This document shows positions 50,301 to 57,605 of a DNA stretch of 64,000 nt, in pieces. The stretch's first letter is position 1; the number at the start of each line of letters is the position of its first letter. The DNA is from Sinonovacula constricta (lineage: Eukaryota > Mollusca > Bivalvia > Cardiida > Solecurtidae): assembly GCA_007844125.1 (NCBI GenBank), contig CM017565.1:12576618-12640617 (forward strand), read 5' to 3'. Both the position numbers and the translations under genes were made by a program. The notes beneath the pieces are model-generated. The model was not told the DNA's origin. It was given only the letters and a program-made list of their open reading frames with translations, and searched no databases.

Positions 50301-52119
50301 TACCATAAACTGCAGTGTTCAATATCGACAAAATTTACAAAGAATAACAACTGAAAATGTTGGTTGACTTTAATACTTGTTTTAACAGATGTTACTACCA
50401 TACATATATACTCTTCAATTGTGCCATATTTTAGTAATTTAAATGTTTTTCAAAAATATAAATGCACAGATCAACTGCTTTAACATCAATCAAGGAGTGG
50501 ATATACATGGAAAAATAAGTGTTAAGCGAAATTGAAACTCATTTCTGAAGTGACTGAACAGAAGATTGCATAAAGGTTTATGTGATAAAATATATATTTT
50601 TCTCAGAATCAGATGTCTGTTCACTTTTATATTAAACATTGTCATTATCTTTCTGCTAACATAAAGGTCATACATTATCAATTGTTATCATTATTTATTG
50701 CTATGAGTGTGAGAAAGGATAGGCTTTGATTATTCTTCAAATATCTTGTCTGCCTACATAACAGGCTAAACATGTTTACCAGACTAAGTTAGGTCTTTGT
50801 TTTTTCTGTACTTCTCAACACAATAAAATGTCAATGTAACATATTGCACCAAATTAGAAACAACAAATAATGCACCGGCTTGATAAATGGCAGATGTCTC
50901 ACACATAAAAAATACTTGAGGTAGTATCTGATGACCCCAGGCTTAAAATGTTCGAGTTTTCATAATTTACAGGACTACAGATGACTGTTGATAACAAATA
51001 CTGAATAAGAGCTTACATCTGATTTGGCAGAAAATCCGGTTTGACATGACATTGTAAATATTTGTTTACACTGAATGACAGGTTAATTTAACACTTTTTT
51101 AATGACCAAACATATTAATGAGTTATCAAACTATTTTAAATCATATCAATGTACTTATATATTTACTTAGGTATACAATGATATATTCTACCACAATAAG
51201 CCTATTAATTGACATTGAAGTAGGAAAACAGATGAAAGAATTAATTTTAATTTTATTATAATCCCATAACTTAAGCGTCTTTAAAAATATCCTTTGCTAA
51301 ATATGTCTAAACTTCTTGTAATTATTTAGTATTTGTTTTAATGCCTACACAAGTTGAAACAAAGTTAATACAATGACTTGACATGAAAAGCAATACACTT
51401 TGGTATTTCTTCAAGCTGCTAGTCACATAATAAGTGTGCCATGGACAATGGAGGACAATTGATATTTATAAGCCTTTTATCTTACTGCTGTTTCAAAGAG
51501 AGGGTTAATGTTTATGTCACAGTGGTGAACTGGATTGTCAATACAATTATTTACAAGCAAATGAACTATCATAAATAAAAATTCTAATTTATATTACTTT
51601 ATGGAAATAAAAATTACCTCCCCCCACACCCCAAAATTATGTTGTATATCTGATACATAATAAAGAAATAAAACAATGACAAAATATGAAATAACTGATG
51701 TAGATATTTATTCTGAATTTATTAGCAAAACGTAGTTCACATTTTAACAAAATTAAGTTACAAGTTTTTTTTTATAAACCACAGACAACCAGTTTAAAAA
51801 TATGCAAACTTCATAAAAACTTTCCCTTTGCTGAAATGAAAAGACAAATTAAAAATATTATGAACTAAAAAAGGGCTCCTGAAACAAATAAACAATATGC
51901 TATTAAAAACACATAATTATTTAATTATTGCTGTAGTAACTCATATCAGGTAAGCGATGTATACTTTAATTTAACTAAACAAATACAATAATACTCTTCA
52001 AACAAAAACTTTTGACAGTTTCTACTGTCAATAGTCTGGTAGTTTACTAGGCAAGTTTTGGTTTACGAAGAAGTTTAGATATGAGCCTTACCAAAGTTTC
52101 GATGATCGAAACGAATCAT
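19855..52119 (-). CDS. Large unrecognised minus-strand gene with two alternative 3' ends
   Basis: Shared exons are 52092-52119, 48273-48490, 46416-46483, 31146-31287, 29183-29320 and 27868-28007. They join without frame breaks (244 codons plus 2 nt). End B adds 22726-22786, 20922-20972 and 19855-20325 (438 residues in all). End A adds 26504-27422 (550 residues in all). All boundaries are GT-AG. The shared part is basic and rich in Ser, Arg and Gln, with no signal peptide or membrane segment; part of exon 6 (KLKLQAKYNIEEDELQNLRE) should form a helix. End A brings a coiled coil and Cys-rich motifs, end B an acidic disordered tail. I do not recognise the family; a scaffold or cytoskeletal role would be a guess. 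The gene model is strong for splicing, weak for function. Confidence 0.75.
20326..20921 (-). other. Large gene, intron 8
   Basis: No other feature seen; both splice sites fit the consensus. Confidence 0.6.
20922..20972 (-). CDS. Large gene, exon 8
   Basis: This 51-bp exon (17 codons, GVDNDQKSEADTLETKD) is phase 0 on both sides. The acceptor is CATTCCAG and the donor GAT|GTAAGT. As a symmetric exon it could be skipped without a frameshift. Confidence 0.7.
20973..22725 (-). other. Large gene, intron 7
   Basis: AT-rich. Positions 22569-22665 carry a copy of the dispersed ~90-bp repeat. No exon found. Confidence 0.6.
22569..22665 (+). repeat. Copy of a dispersed ~90-bp repeat
   Basis: GTGCAGATCATGATCAGGCAGC, shown here as its shared core CAGATCATGATCAGG, followed by CTTGATCTACACTATTTGCC. 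Confidence 0.55.
22726..22786 (-). CDS. Large gene, exon 7 of end B
   Basis: 61 bp with acceptor CTTTAAAG|GTCC and donor AATAAG|GTAGGT. It enters in phase 2, completing an Arg codon with the AG of exon 6, and leaves in phase 0. It encodes SSQRKKGDVYRPDKSAGTNK. Only this frame joins correctly to exons 6 and 8. Confidence 0.7.
22787..24800 (-). other. Intron DNA of the large gene
   Basis: AT-rich. A donor-like site (TTTGAG|GTAGGT) occurs near 23892, but no frame across it is open and phase-compatible. There is an A run near 23822 and a T run near 24250. Confidence 0.5.
24801..24818 (+). repeat. Left terminal inverted repeat of the 1.77-kb transposon
   Basis: TATAGACCCTTTCAGTTA, inverted at 26549-26566. 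Confidence 0.8.
26335..26340 (-). terminator. Candidate polyadenylation signal inside the transposon
   Basis: It reads AATAAA on the minus strand, about 165 bp beyond the end-A stop codon. The transposon may therefore supply the 3' end of that transcript; this is inference. Confidence 0.3.
26504..27422 (-). CDS. Large gene, alternative terminal exon (end A), tail derived from transposon
   Basis: The acceptor TAACCAG|TAATGA enters in phase 2 and makes a Ser codon with exon 6. The frame stays open for 305 codons. Residues from about 258 to 295 of the joined protein form a charged coiled coil (CKIERKLSNIEHRLSYIEEK). A middle region is Ser- and Glu-rich. The C-terminal part is basic, with CRRCKC (about 453) and ECNCRHD (about 502) that could bind metal or be disulphide-linked. 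The last 20 residues (YRPFQLLALSQTRVASRDQI) and the stop lie inside the 1.77-kb transposon. A possible donor (ATCACAG|GTACAC, boundary 26605) would leave in phase 1, which does not fit exon 22726-22786. An unseen exon could use it. Confidence 0.65.
26549..26566 (-). repeat. Right terminal inverted repeat of the 1.77-kb transposon
   Basis: TAACTGAAAGGGTCTATA on the plus strand; the perfect inverse of the left end. Confidence 0.8.
27868..28007 (-). CDS. Large gene, exon 6
   Basis: 140 bp with acceptor GACCGCAG|ATTG and donor CACCAG|GTATGG. It enters in phase 0 and exits in phase 2, and encodes IVSHRVDRMYFMTGNKLKLQ onward. Its phase-2 exit fits both 27422 (end A) and 22786 (end B), so this is the branching exon. 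Confidence 0.78.
28008..29182 (-). other. Large gene, intron 5
   Basis: AT-rich. No other feature seen. Confidence 0.6.
29183..29320 (-). CDS. Large gene, exon 5
   Basis: 138 bp, exactly 46 codons, phase 0 on both sides. The acceptor is TGTTCTAG|AGTT and the donor CAGAG|GTAAGA. It encodes SSAPSQENIHPDLIDVEKTN onward and ends CRALKRSSE. It contains one Trp in an otherwise polar stretch. Confidence 0.78.
29321..31145 (-). other. Large gene, intron 4
   Basis: AT-rich. A dispersed-repeat copy lies at 29914-30012. No exon found; the plus-strand frames near 30729 and 31036 are not supported. Confidence 0.6.
29914..30012 (+). repeat. Copy of a dispersed ~90-bp repeat
   Basis: It contains AATGGTGCAGACCTTGGCA, GACAGCTCCTGGTGGAAGCT and ATGCCTGATCAATTCATG, followed by GAGCAGGTTAGG. 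Confidence 0.55.
31146..31287 (-). CDS. Large gene, exon 4
   Basis: 142 bp with acceptor TGCTACAG|GCTG and donor ATCTG|GTATGT. It enters in phase 2 and leaves in phase 0. It encodes LSSAGSSRHYIPVNVTSKKR onward, a Ser-, Arg- and Lys-rich stretch with many possible phosphorylation sites. Confidence 0.78.
31470..31530 (+). repeat. Copy of a dispersed ~90-bp repeat (shortened)
   Basis: TGTGCAGTTGCTGATCAGG followed by TATCTACACTATTTGCCACA and GCTTGATCAATTAATGCC. Confidence 0.5.
33277..33369 (+). repeat. Copy of a dispersed ~90-bp repeat
   Basis: GTGTAGATTCTGATCAGAAC, then GAGCTGTTTGATCTGAATC-type and ACTAGGCCTGATCCAAT segments in the family order. Confidence 0.55.
34924..34998 (+). repeat. Copy of a dispersed ~90-bp repeat
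   Basis: TAGTACAGATCCTGATCAG, then AAAGCTCCCAAAGGGGTCTA and TACTGTTTGCCTAAACC. Confidence 0.55.
35343..35474 (-). CDS. Protein-like island A in intron 3 (candidate alternative terminal exon)
   Basis: Reading leftward, acceptor CCTTTACAG|GGCTG opens a 43-codon Cys-rich frame (GCCEGSDHFKCPPYLSHFTD onward) ending in TAG. The block is clearly more GC-rich than the intron around it. A second frame, which matches the phase-2 exit of exon 3, is also open for 38 codons. That weakens the case for either. It could be an alternative 3' end, a relic or a conserved repeat. Confidence 0.22.
   Translation of the reverse strand, partial: GCCEGSDHFKCPPYLSHFTDTNRVGSCNLCCHLNTVSGELLSS
36541..37005 (+). repeat. 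31-bp tandem repeat, about 15 diverged units
   Basis: The unit core is ATGAAACAAACTTATGGAAG followed by ACAATTTGCCC. Units differ by substitutions and small indels, so the array is old compared with the 21-bp array. Confidence 0.9.
37348..37521 (-). CDS. Protein-like island B in intron 3
   Basis: A 57-codon frame between two stops includes VYHVTMWTVGKLLELRFLSG and DNPRSLFHNAVCRNL. The amino-acid mix is convincing and it is more GC-rich than its surroundings. No good splice sites frame it and there is no upstream ATG at its left edge. It may be a decayed exon or a fragment of a mobile element; I do not recognise the family. Confidence 0.22.
   Translation of the reverse strand, partial: YLELQKAYAHKVYHVTMWTVGKLLELRFLSGDNPRSLFHNAVCRNLYNLQNYNLDLI
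37602..37721 (+). repeat. 24-bp tandem repeat, five identical units
   Basis: Each unit begins GACAGCTGGACATATGGCAG. The units are identical, implying recent expansion. A dispersed-repeat copy that starts with the same GACAGCTG follows directly. Confidence 0.93.
37722..37815 (+). repeat. Copy of a dispersed ~90-bp repeat
   Basis: GACAGCTGACATTAAAGCTC, then CAGCTCCGAGCTGGAAATGG and CTGCCTACGCTTGATTAATT. Confidence 0.5.
38684..38975. mobile_element. 292-bp fold-back (MITE-like) element
   Basis: The arms 38684-38724 and 38935-38975 are inverted copies over about 40 bp. The left starts AGTCTTTAAACCATTGATAA and the right ends GGTTTAAAGACT. No clear target duplication flanks them. Confidence 0.6.
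40229..40310 (+). repeat. Copy of a dispersed ~90-bp repeat (diverged)
   Basis: It contains GGCAGCTGTATAGACAGGAT and CTACACAATTTGCTTCTGAA, the family's middle segments. Confidence 0.4.
41845..44420 (+). repeat. 46-48-bp minisatellite, about 55 units
   Basis: The unit begins CATGAGTCTGGATAGAACCA and ends GGTGGAAGGCCTCCCCA. Variants differ mainly in the joint before ACATGTCAGG (ATG, ACA or AG), in CATATG or CACATG, and in GGCCT or GTCCT. Unit length is not fixed to a multiple of three, so frames of 60-120 codons here are artefacts. The AGGCCT centre and CATG ends make the unit partly self-complementary. Confidence 0.95.
45672..45824 (-). CDS. Protein-like island C in intron 3
   Basis: A 50-codon frame between stops includes DIGVFLVTPHCHWGLLARVP and LRADLSHLAIEVSTKD. 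An acceptor-like CCTGACAG and a donor-like GAG|GTGAGC lie inside it. The block is GC-richer than its surroundings. It could be an unused or alternative exon or a conserved repeat; there is no family recognition. Confidence 0.25.
   Translation of the reverse strand, partial: TLDRALTDIGVFLVTPHCHWGLLARVPLRADLSHLAIEVSTKDVPSGLSF
46416..46483 (-). CDS. Large gene, exon 3
   Basis: 68 bp with acceptor ATTTGCAG|GTGA and donor AATGG|GTGAGT. It enters in phase 0 and leaves in phase 2 (Gly codon split with exon 4). It encodes VNSLDTNTAEMSSYASMHSY, then TN. Confidence 0.75.
46484..48272 (-). other. Large gene, intron 2
   Basis: AT-rich. There is a GT/CA-type microsatellite near 47550-47592. No exon found. 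Confidence 0.6.
48273..48490 (-). CDS. Large gene, exon 2
   Basis: 218 bp with acceptor TCTGTTACAG|ATGT and donor AATCTG|GTAAAC. It enters in phase 1 (Asp codon split with exon 1) and leaves in phase 0. It encodes VQGTERVFRKVVQPNQNGMR onward and ends QAKMQNL. It is basic and rich in Asn and Arg. Confidence 0.78.
48491..52091 (-). other. Large gene, intron 1
   Basis: 3.6 kb, AT-rich, with GT-AG ends. No other feature supported; the plus-strand frame at 48908-49228 lacks a credible start or protein-like composition. Confidence 0.6.
52092..52119 (-). CDS. Large gene, exon 1 (coding part)
   Basis: ATG at 52119-52117 begins MIRFDHRNF and the exon ends at donor CTTTG|GTAAGG in phase 1. An in-frame TAA lies about 54 bp upstream of the ATG with no other in-frame ATG between, which fixes the start. 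Confidence 0.7.
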
Positions 52120-52233
52120 GATGTCCAAAGCGTTGGTGTGCCTGCGTATTCCACACCATGCACACTCCAATTAACACGTCCAACTACAAAATAGAAAACT
52201 CTCAAATTTCCGATACCTCCATTAGTGTACGTG

Positions 52234-52241
52234 TGACGTCA
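52234..52241. promoter_or_regulatory. CRE palindrome in the promoter of the large gene
   Basis: TGACGTCA lies about 115 bp upstream of the ATG on the minus strand. It is a full consensus site for CREB/ATF factors. Function is inferred from sequence and position. Confidence 0.45.
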
Positions 52242-54360
52242 TCGTTTCCATGCCTGTACAGGGATCAACAATTAATCTCCGGTCTCAAATACATTTCATT
52301 TTTCTAAATTTTAATTACATGTTTCTACAGATAGCTTATACACCATTGCTTATTACATATATACATAAAAAGATATCATTGGGCATATTATTTACGTCAT
52401 TTTATTATACACCTCTACTTTGTTGCCGAAAATACCTTGGATATAAGGGAAGCGACTCAGTCAATTAATGTAACACAGTTAGATTGATTATCTCCCCTTT
52501 CCACATTTTGGTATTAGTTCTCAAACTTTAAGCGTTTCTTGCTCGCCATAATTATGCCTAAAGGTGAAAGGCGAGGATAAACAAAGCCATTCGACAACGA
52601 CATTCAGCGTTTTACGAAAGGCACAACACGCAGAGCACAAACGCGCAGATACTTCAACTTCATTTTGTACTTATTAGGTGCGGTTTAGAATAAAGATCCC
52701 ATGATAAAAATATTAATTCAAAATACACGTTTTCTTCGAATTTTGTTTTAAATGATGATCAGCTGGTGAGATAATTGTCAGTTATAACGCATAGGCATAG
52801 GCCATATTGAGCCGACTATAATTCGCCAAAGTAATCTGATGTAATTTTTATTTTAGTATATTTTAAAATATAAAGGAAATAACAACAACATAAATATTAA
52901 ACTCATATATGCTGTAATTTAAAAGAATATAATGTATAGGCCTACTACAAATCAAACATAAGTCTTAACTTTATTTCACTCCGAACAACAAAGCCAGTCA
53001 TCTCCCAGCACCGGAACTAATTCCGGAAAATATATAAGGTGCCAGGAAGATCATTTCTGATACATTTTTAGTCACTATTTAATTAGTTGCGTAATGCCTT
53101 AGGGCCTATTAGTTTATAACGCACATTTTATACATACATTTTATAAGCAGTTTAGCCTTTTTTTAACGAAAACAATACTGACTTGAAAGAATTAGGTTGA
53201 AGGTCGTTTATCATCCTAAACTCCTTTAAGAAAATGCCATTGCGTTAAACAGAAATACATCACAGCGACCAGTTATGATCATTATAGCGACGTCCAGCTA
53301 TTTGTGATATCGACAATTCGACCCAATATCTAATTGTAACAGATATGCTCATCATTTTTGTTTAGAGTTTTGGACATAATAGTCCGTTAGAGCGGTCATT
53401 TCATAATTTCTACTGCCTAACAATGGAGGTTGTTTTCAAAATCGTCTTAAGCTGCAGTATGAATGTATGTCCACAAACAGGGACAATGTAATGCTACAAT
53501 TATTTGATATTAGTTAACTTCCGGATACCACCTTTAAAAGCAAACGTGTGTCTTAATGTTACTGGCGTCATTCAAGTCCGATAGGCAAAGCAGCTATACT
53601 TTTGGTGTGTTTGCAGTCTGAATAAATACCAATGTAATGTGTTAAAAGGTGAGATTATTAGACGTCAATGGCCTTTTCTTCCATTTGTAGCCAACAACAA
53701 CAACAACATAGACATAATAGAAAAAGAAGGGGGGGGGGTATCACGTGTTTAAACATGAAGTTATCTAAATAAACATCTTGTTAGCTATTTTTTAAATTAA
53801 ACATTTACGCGTATGTTCATTGCGTGCAACACCTTATTGTGGTAACCATATCAATTTACGTGTGTCCATTTAAATCGCCACAATTTGTCAAAATCATTGT
53901 AATTTCAAAACTTCTCCATTGAAATATTGCTTTATTTTTTTTTACATTTATTTGAATGCAAACTGAATCAAGCCCAATTAATTATATTTAATCAAGTAAA
54001 ATCAACAACATAACAATAACAAAAAATCACAAACATCAACATCAATAACTGTTATAAGTTGAGACAAAAGTTGCAACACAACGAATGACAACAACCTTAC
54101 AACAGCAATTTTGCGCGATAATGACGTACTACATTATAAATTTTAAATTGCATTTCCATGCACTTAATACCAGACTAGTGTAAACATAATAGTGTAACAT
54201 AAATTAATTCGCCAAATATCATGAGATTCGAACCAGCGAACATGTGGTAGTGGGTAGGGTGGATGCCAACTTAAACAGTACACAATCAATAACTGATTGT
54301 GTTTTGATTATGCGATTATCTCATTTTATTTAATATTTAGAATTTGACCTCTTTGTTGGA
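52242..54360. other. Intergenic DNA
   Basis: It separates the 5' end of the large gene from the 3' end of the next minus-strand gene. It includes a short CAA repeat near 53695 and a G9 run near 53730. No exon found. Confidence 0.5.
54225..54245 (-). repeat. Isolated B-box-like motif, possible tRNA/SINE relic
   Basis: The minus strand reads GCTGGTTCGAATCTC, a good polymerase III B box. No matching A box or cloverleaf is evident. Confidence 0.25.
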
Positions 54361-54404
54361 CTAAATCTTTACTTTGAAGAACAATAAATAAAATAAGAAT
54401 ATGT

Positions 54405-54422
54405 TTTATTATCTCTTTTATT
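54405..54422 (-). terminator. Polyadenylation signals of the 54.6-kb minus-strand gene
   Basis: Two AATAAA motifs on the minus strand (plus strand TTTATT at 54405-54410 and TTTATT at 54417-54422) lie about 140-155 bp beyond the stop. Confidence 0.5.
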
Positions 54423-54560
54423 TGCCATGATTATTGTCCCATTTATTGTCTTCCGACAAAACAAAACGAAAGTCAATATACAATAATATGACATTCGGTG
54501 AACACTTGAACAATGTTTAACATTTATTTTTACAAATGCGAGGCCTTTAGAAAGTAGCAA

Positions 54561-54674
54561 TTATCTGTTGAACAGAACATTATCCTCATCGTCGTTCTCC
54601 AGTGACTTATTGCTGCTGATGGGGTCGGAGGGCCGACTGCAGAAGAAGTCAAGCACGATTTTGCTACCAGACAC
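54561..54674 (-). CDS. Terminal exon of an unidentified minus-strand gene
   Basis: Acceptor TTTCTTTCCAG|GTGTCTGG is strong and the 37-codon frame (VSGSKIVLDFFCSRPSDPIS onward) ends LFNR then TAA. AATAAA motifs follow at a normal distance. Entry is phase 0. The peptide has a hydrophobic start and an acidic end (ENDDEDN). Earlier exons should lie to the right, possibly beyond the satellite at 57.6 kb; none was found in this window. Confidence 0.6.
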   Translation of the reverse strand: MSGSKIVLDFFCSRPSDPISSNKSLENDDEDNVLFNR

Positions 54675-55740
54675 CTGGAAAGAAATGGGCAAAAAATCAG
54701 CTTGACTGCTCAGGTAACCAAGTCATTTTTGTGTGATTCGTCTAAGTCCAAATGTGTTTGTTTAATGCCGCCGTGACTTACTGTCTTACACTATCGATTT
54801 ATTACATTCACCGTTGTTACAGGCTCAGATTATTTAAGGACAAGTGACTCTGTATGACGTCAGTTAAAACGTCGTTTAGGCGTTAGAAAATAGACGATTC
54901 AAATCGATTACACACTCAGCTTATGAAAAATAAGTGAAAAAAAATATTTTTGAATAATGTAAGAATAAACGATGCCAGTATTATTTTATTTTATTTTTTT
55001 ATTAACATGCATGTCGTAAATATGTAGTTTTACATTCGCATAGTTATCTGCCTTGCGTAAAAAGTACAGAAAATAATTCAATAGTTATTGCTAAATTTCT
55101 CAAGTAATCCTAAGTTTTCAGACTGAAACAAAATATAATATTTATATATACAACATGTTTTTTTTTATTAGAACCACAACTAAAATTGACAAATTGTGGT
55201 TGCATAATTGATACATTTACTTATATTATCATAAATAATAAAGCCGATGATGATGATGGTTGTGGTAGTGATTATGATGATAGACGACGACGATAGAAAC
55301 TAATTTTAACTTGAATTCAATTTTCACGATTTAAAACAATAACTTATACGCTAAAATTTAATTATATTCATAGTCTACGTTTTTATTAATAAAGAAAGGG
55401 TGTTATAAATTAAAACAACAAAACATACAGAGAACAAATAATTTCTAGCGAAACAAATACTTAGTAAAGGAACATTATCAGTTGATCGTTATTGCAAGCC
55501 GGGAAACCATGGCCTGTAGATAGTTTAAAAACAGTTGGGTCTAGCTAAAGTTCGTACCAAACATCAGATTACCTTATTCACACAATCCGACCTACAAGAC
55601 TGAGCTACGAGACTCGGTTAAGTGTAACACGCAATGTGCAAACGTTGATACCGTTTTTGTTAGCATTAACCGAGGGCATTTGTTATTATTTCGATGTCAA
55701 TTACATAAACACATATAACCATCATTATATTATGCAATGC
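54675..55740. other. Intron or intergenic DNA
   Basis: AT-rich, with a GATGATGAT-type stretch near 55240-55300. A minus-strand A-box-like TAGCTCAGTCTTG near 55600-55612 may be a SINE or tRNA relic. No exon seen. Confidence 0.4.
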
Positions 55741-55860
55741 ACTTCCGGTCCGCCATTTTGCAACTAATTAACATATTTTAACCATAATCTTGATCTATTC
55801 AGTGAAAGCATAGTTTTCGCATCATGTTGTGTACTTTTTCTTAGTTGAATTTACATCAAC
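55741..55860 (+). promoter_or_regulatory. Housekeeping-type promoter
   Basis: ACTTCCGGTCCGCCATTTTG combines an ETS-type site (CTTCCGG) and a YY1-type site (GCCATTTTG), about 100 bp upstream of an ATG with a donor. This layout is common at TATA-less promoters. Function is inferred. Confidence 0.4.
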
Positions 55861-55874
55861 ATGCCTGCTTTACC
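55861..55874 (+). CDS. Candidate first coding exon (MPALP) of a plus-strand gene
   Basis: ATGCCTGCTTTACC is followed by a consensus donor GTAAGT and preceded by the promoter-like block. Only four complete codons plus two bases are coded here. No downstream exon with matching phase was found in the window. Confidence 0.35.
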
Positions 55875-56576
55875 GTAAGTCCTAAAGAAGCGCAGATCTG
55901 GTTCAAATGAGTGAAGAGAAAGTGACACGTCAGTCAATTATGCGGATTACGCGGTTGTATTGGATTGGCGACGATCTTTAAGCGGTCGTCTATTGGGGTC
56001 CAATAAAGCCATGTTTGACACGTTGTTATGTGGTCGCTGGTTGGGGATAACAAGGTGGTCGTTTATTACGTGTCAAATAATGAACGAATTTGCGCGGGCA
56101 GCTTTGAAATGGTTAGGGGTGGTCTCACGGTCTGGTTAGACTGAAAATATTCAGTGTGGGTAAAACATTCTTTGTGCGTTTTGACAAGATTCTTGTCATT
56201 GAACCCATAGCATGGGTGTTGTAGGGAGGTACGAACGACATCTCTGTTTGGAGACTGACCGTGTCTATTTTAGACTTCCGTGCTGGTAGTAATACCAGCC
56301 CTTGTCATTTTTCCGGAAAACACTGTCAGCGAAGACAGAAGTGGTTCTGTTCCATTTATCAATTTTATCTTATTATGACATTGGTACCTGTTGCAGTATA
56401 TCTGTATTGTTGTAAAGCACCGCTGTTATTAGGCACATGTGCCACGGAGGCTTGAGAGATGCCAGGCCAGAGTCTGGACCACGTCTGGTATCTAAGGCAA
56501 ATTTGTATCTTTGTAATTGTATGATCATCATTATTGTACACTTATCTTGTTATTTGTATACCAATACCTATTTGTC

Positions 56577-56596
56577 AGGGACGGATCCAGGATTTG
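56577..56596 (+). mobile_element. Possible transposon end
   Basis: CAGGGACGGATCCAGGATTT resembles the terminal sequence of widespread animal DNA transposons. No opposite end was found. Confidence 0.3.
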
Positions 56597-56772
56597 TTTT
56601 CCACTGATGTGACCAGAGCATTCAGATATTACGTTAATATTATACTTTCCAAAAAAAAGTATATGATGCCATGTCATCATGATTAAACATTTTTCACGAG
56701 TTTATTATCATCATCACCAAGGAAATGTCTTGGAAGGTCATGCGGTTTTTTTTTTTAAATAAAAAATACATA

Positions 56773-56807
56773 ATGCTTATTGCTATTTTTAAAATAGCAA
56801 TAAGCAT
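56773..56807. repeat. Perfect 17-bp inverted repeat
   Basis: ATGCTTATTGCTATTTT and its exact reverse complement are separated by one T. This would form a cruciform in DNA or a hairpin in RNA. Confidence 0.85.
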
Positions 56808-57605
56808 ACAGCATTAATCTTTCATTTCTTTTCTTAACTCTGAAATTTCTTCTGAACCTACATCTTATATATGGATCTATGTCTAAAGAAAGATAGAAAT
56901 GTGAAATGTATTTTCGTATTCTTTCAGAACAATAAACCATAGGGACCTATAATTAAACGCCAATTTTGCCGATTTCTCGTCGCATCACGATGTCATAATG
57001 GGGACAATGCATCAAGTAGCCGAAGTCTCAATAGTCAAAGATGTTGTCAATCATTATTTAATAGTTCGTTTCGGAAGAAATGTTTCTTCCTAAATCTATA
57101 ATGGATTTATTTTCCAATATACATAGTCCGACTTCATCAGCATTTCTTTAGACAGAGATTGAAAGTTTTCGACAGCCTCCATTCTGAGTACTAATTAGCT
57201 TTACCCAAATCGCTATACGGATCTTAGATATATTATATGTTTACTTATTTGACATTCTTATAAAAAATAACTGCAAAGAATCTAAAAACTCTGTTTCGAA
57301 CGAGCGACTGCTCAAACAACGATGCTTTACAGCTCTGTCAATAGTACAGACGAATGTAACCGAATATATCCGGGCGTTTCACAACTTCCGGTTATCGGAA
57401 AATAAAAGAATAAAACACTCTCTACCATCGGCTCATACATTCACCACGTTATTGGTTCACTTAATGTCGGGACTACTTTCGATACACGTGACTTTCAAAA
57501 AGTTTATTTACAAATGCGCATTAATATCACTATGTTATTCTTCCAAAAATAGTGCGCTTGAATGAATTAAATATCTTTAATTATTTACTTCAATATATGT
57601 CTTTA

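Larger units (their letters stand above)
55875..57605. other. Non-coding DNA between candidate first exon and satellite
   Basis: It holds a perfect hairpin at 56773-56807 and a transposon-end-like motif CAGGGACGGATCCAGGATTT near 56577. A plus-strand frame at 56261-56455 starts with GTG and has one hydrophobic segment, but there is no support from splice phase. Confidence 0.4.

Noticed and set aside
56261..56455. Plus-strand frame with one hydrophobic segment
   Set aside because: It starts at GTG, and splicing from the candidate exon at 55861-55874 gives a stop in the wrong frame.
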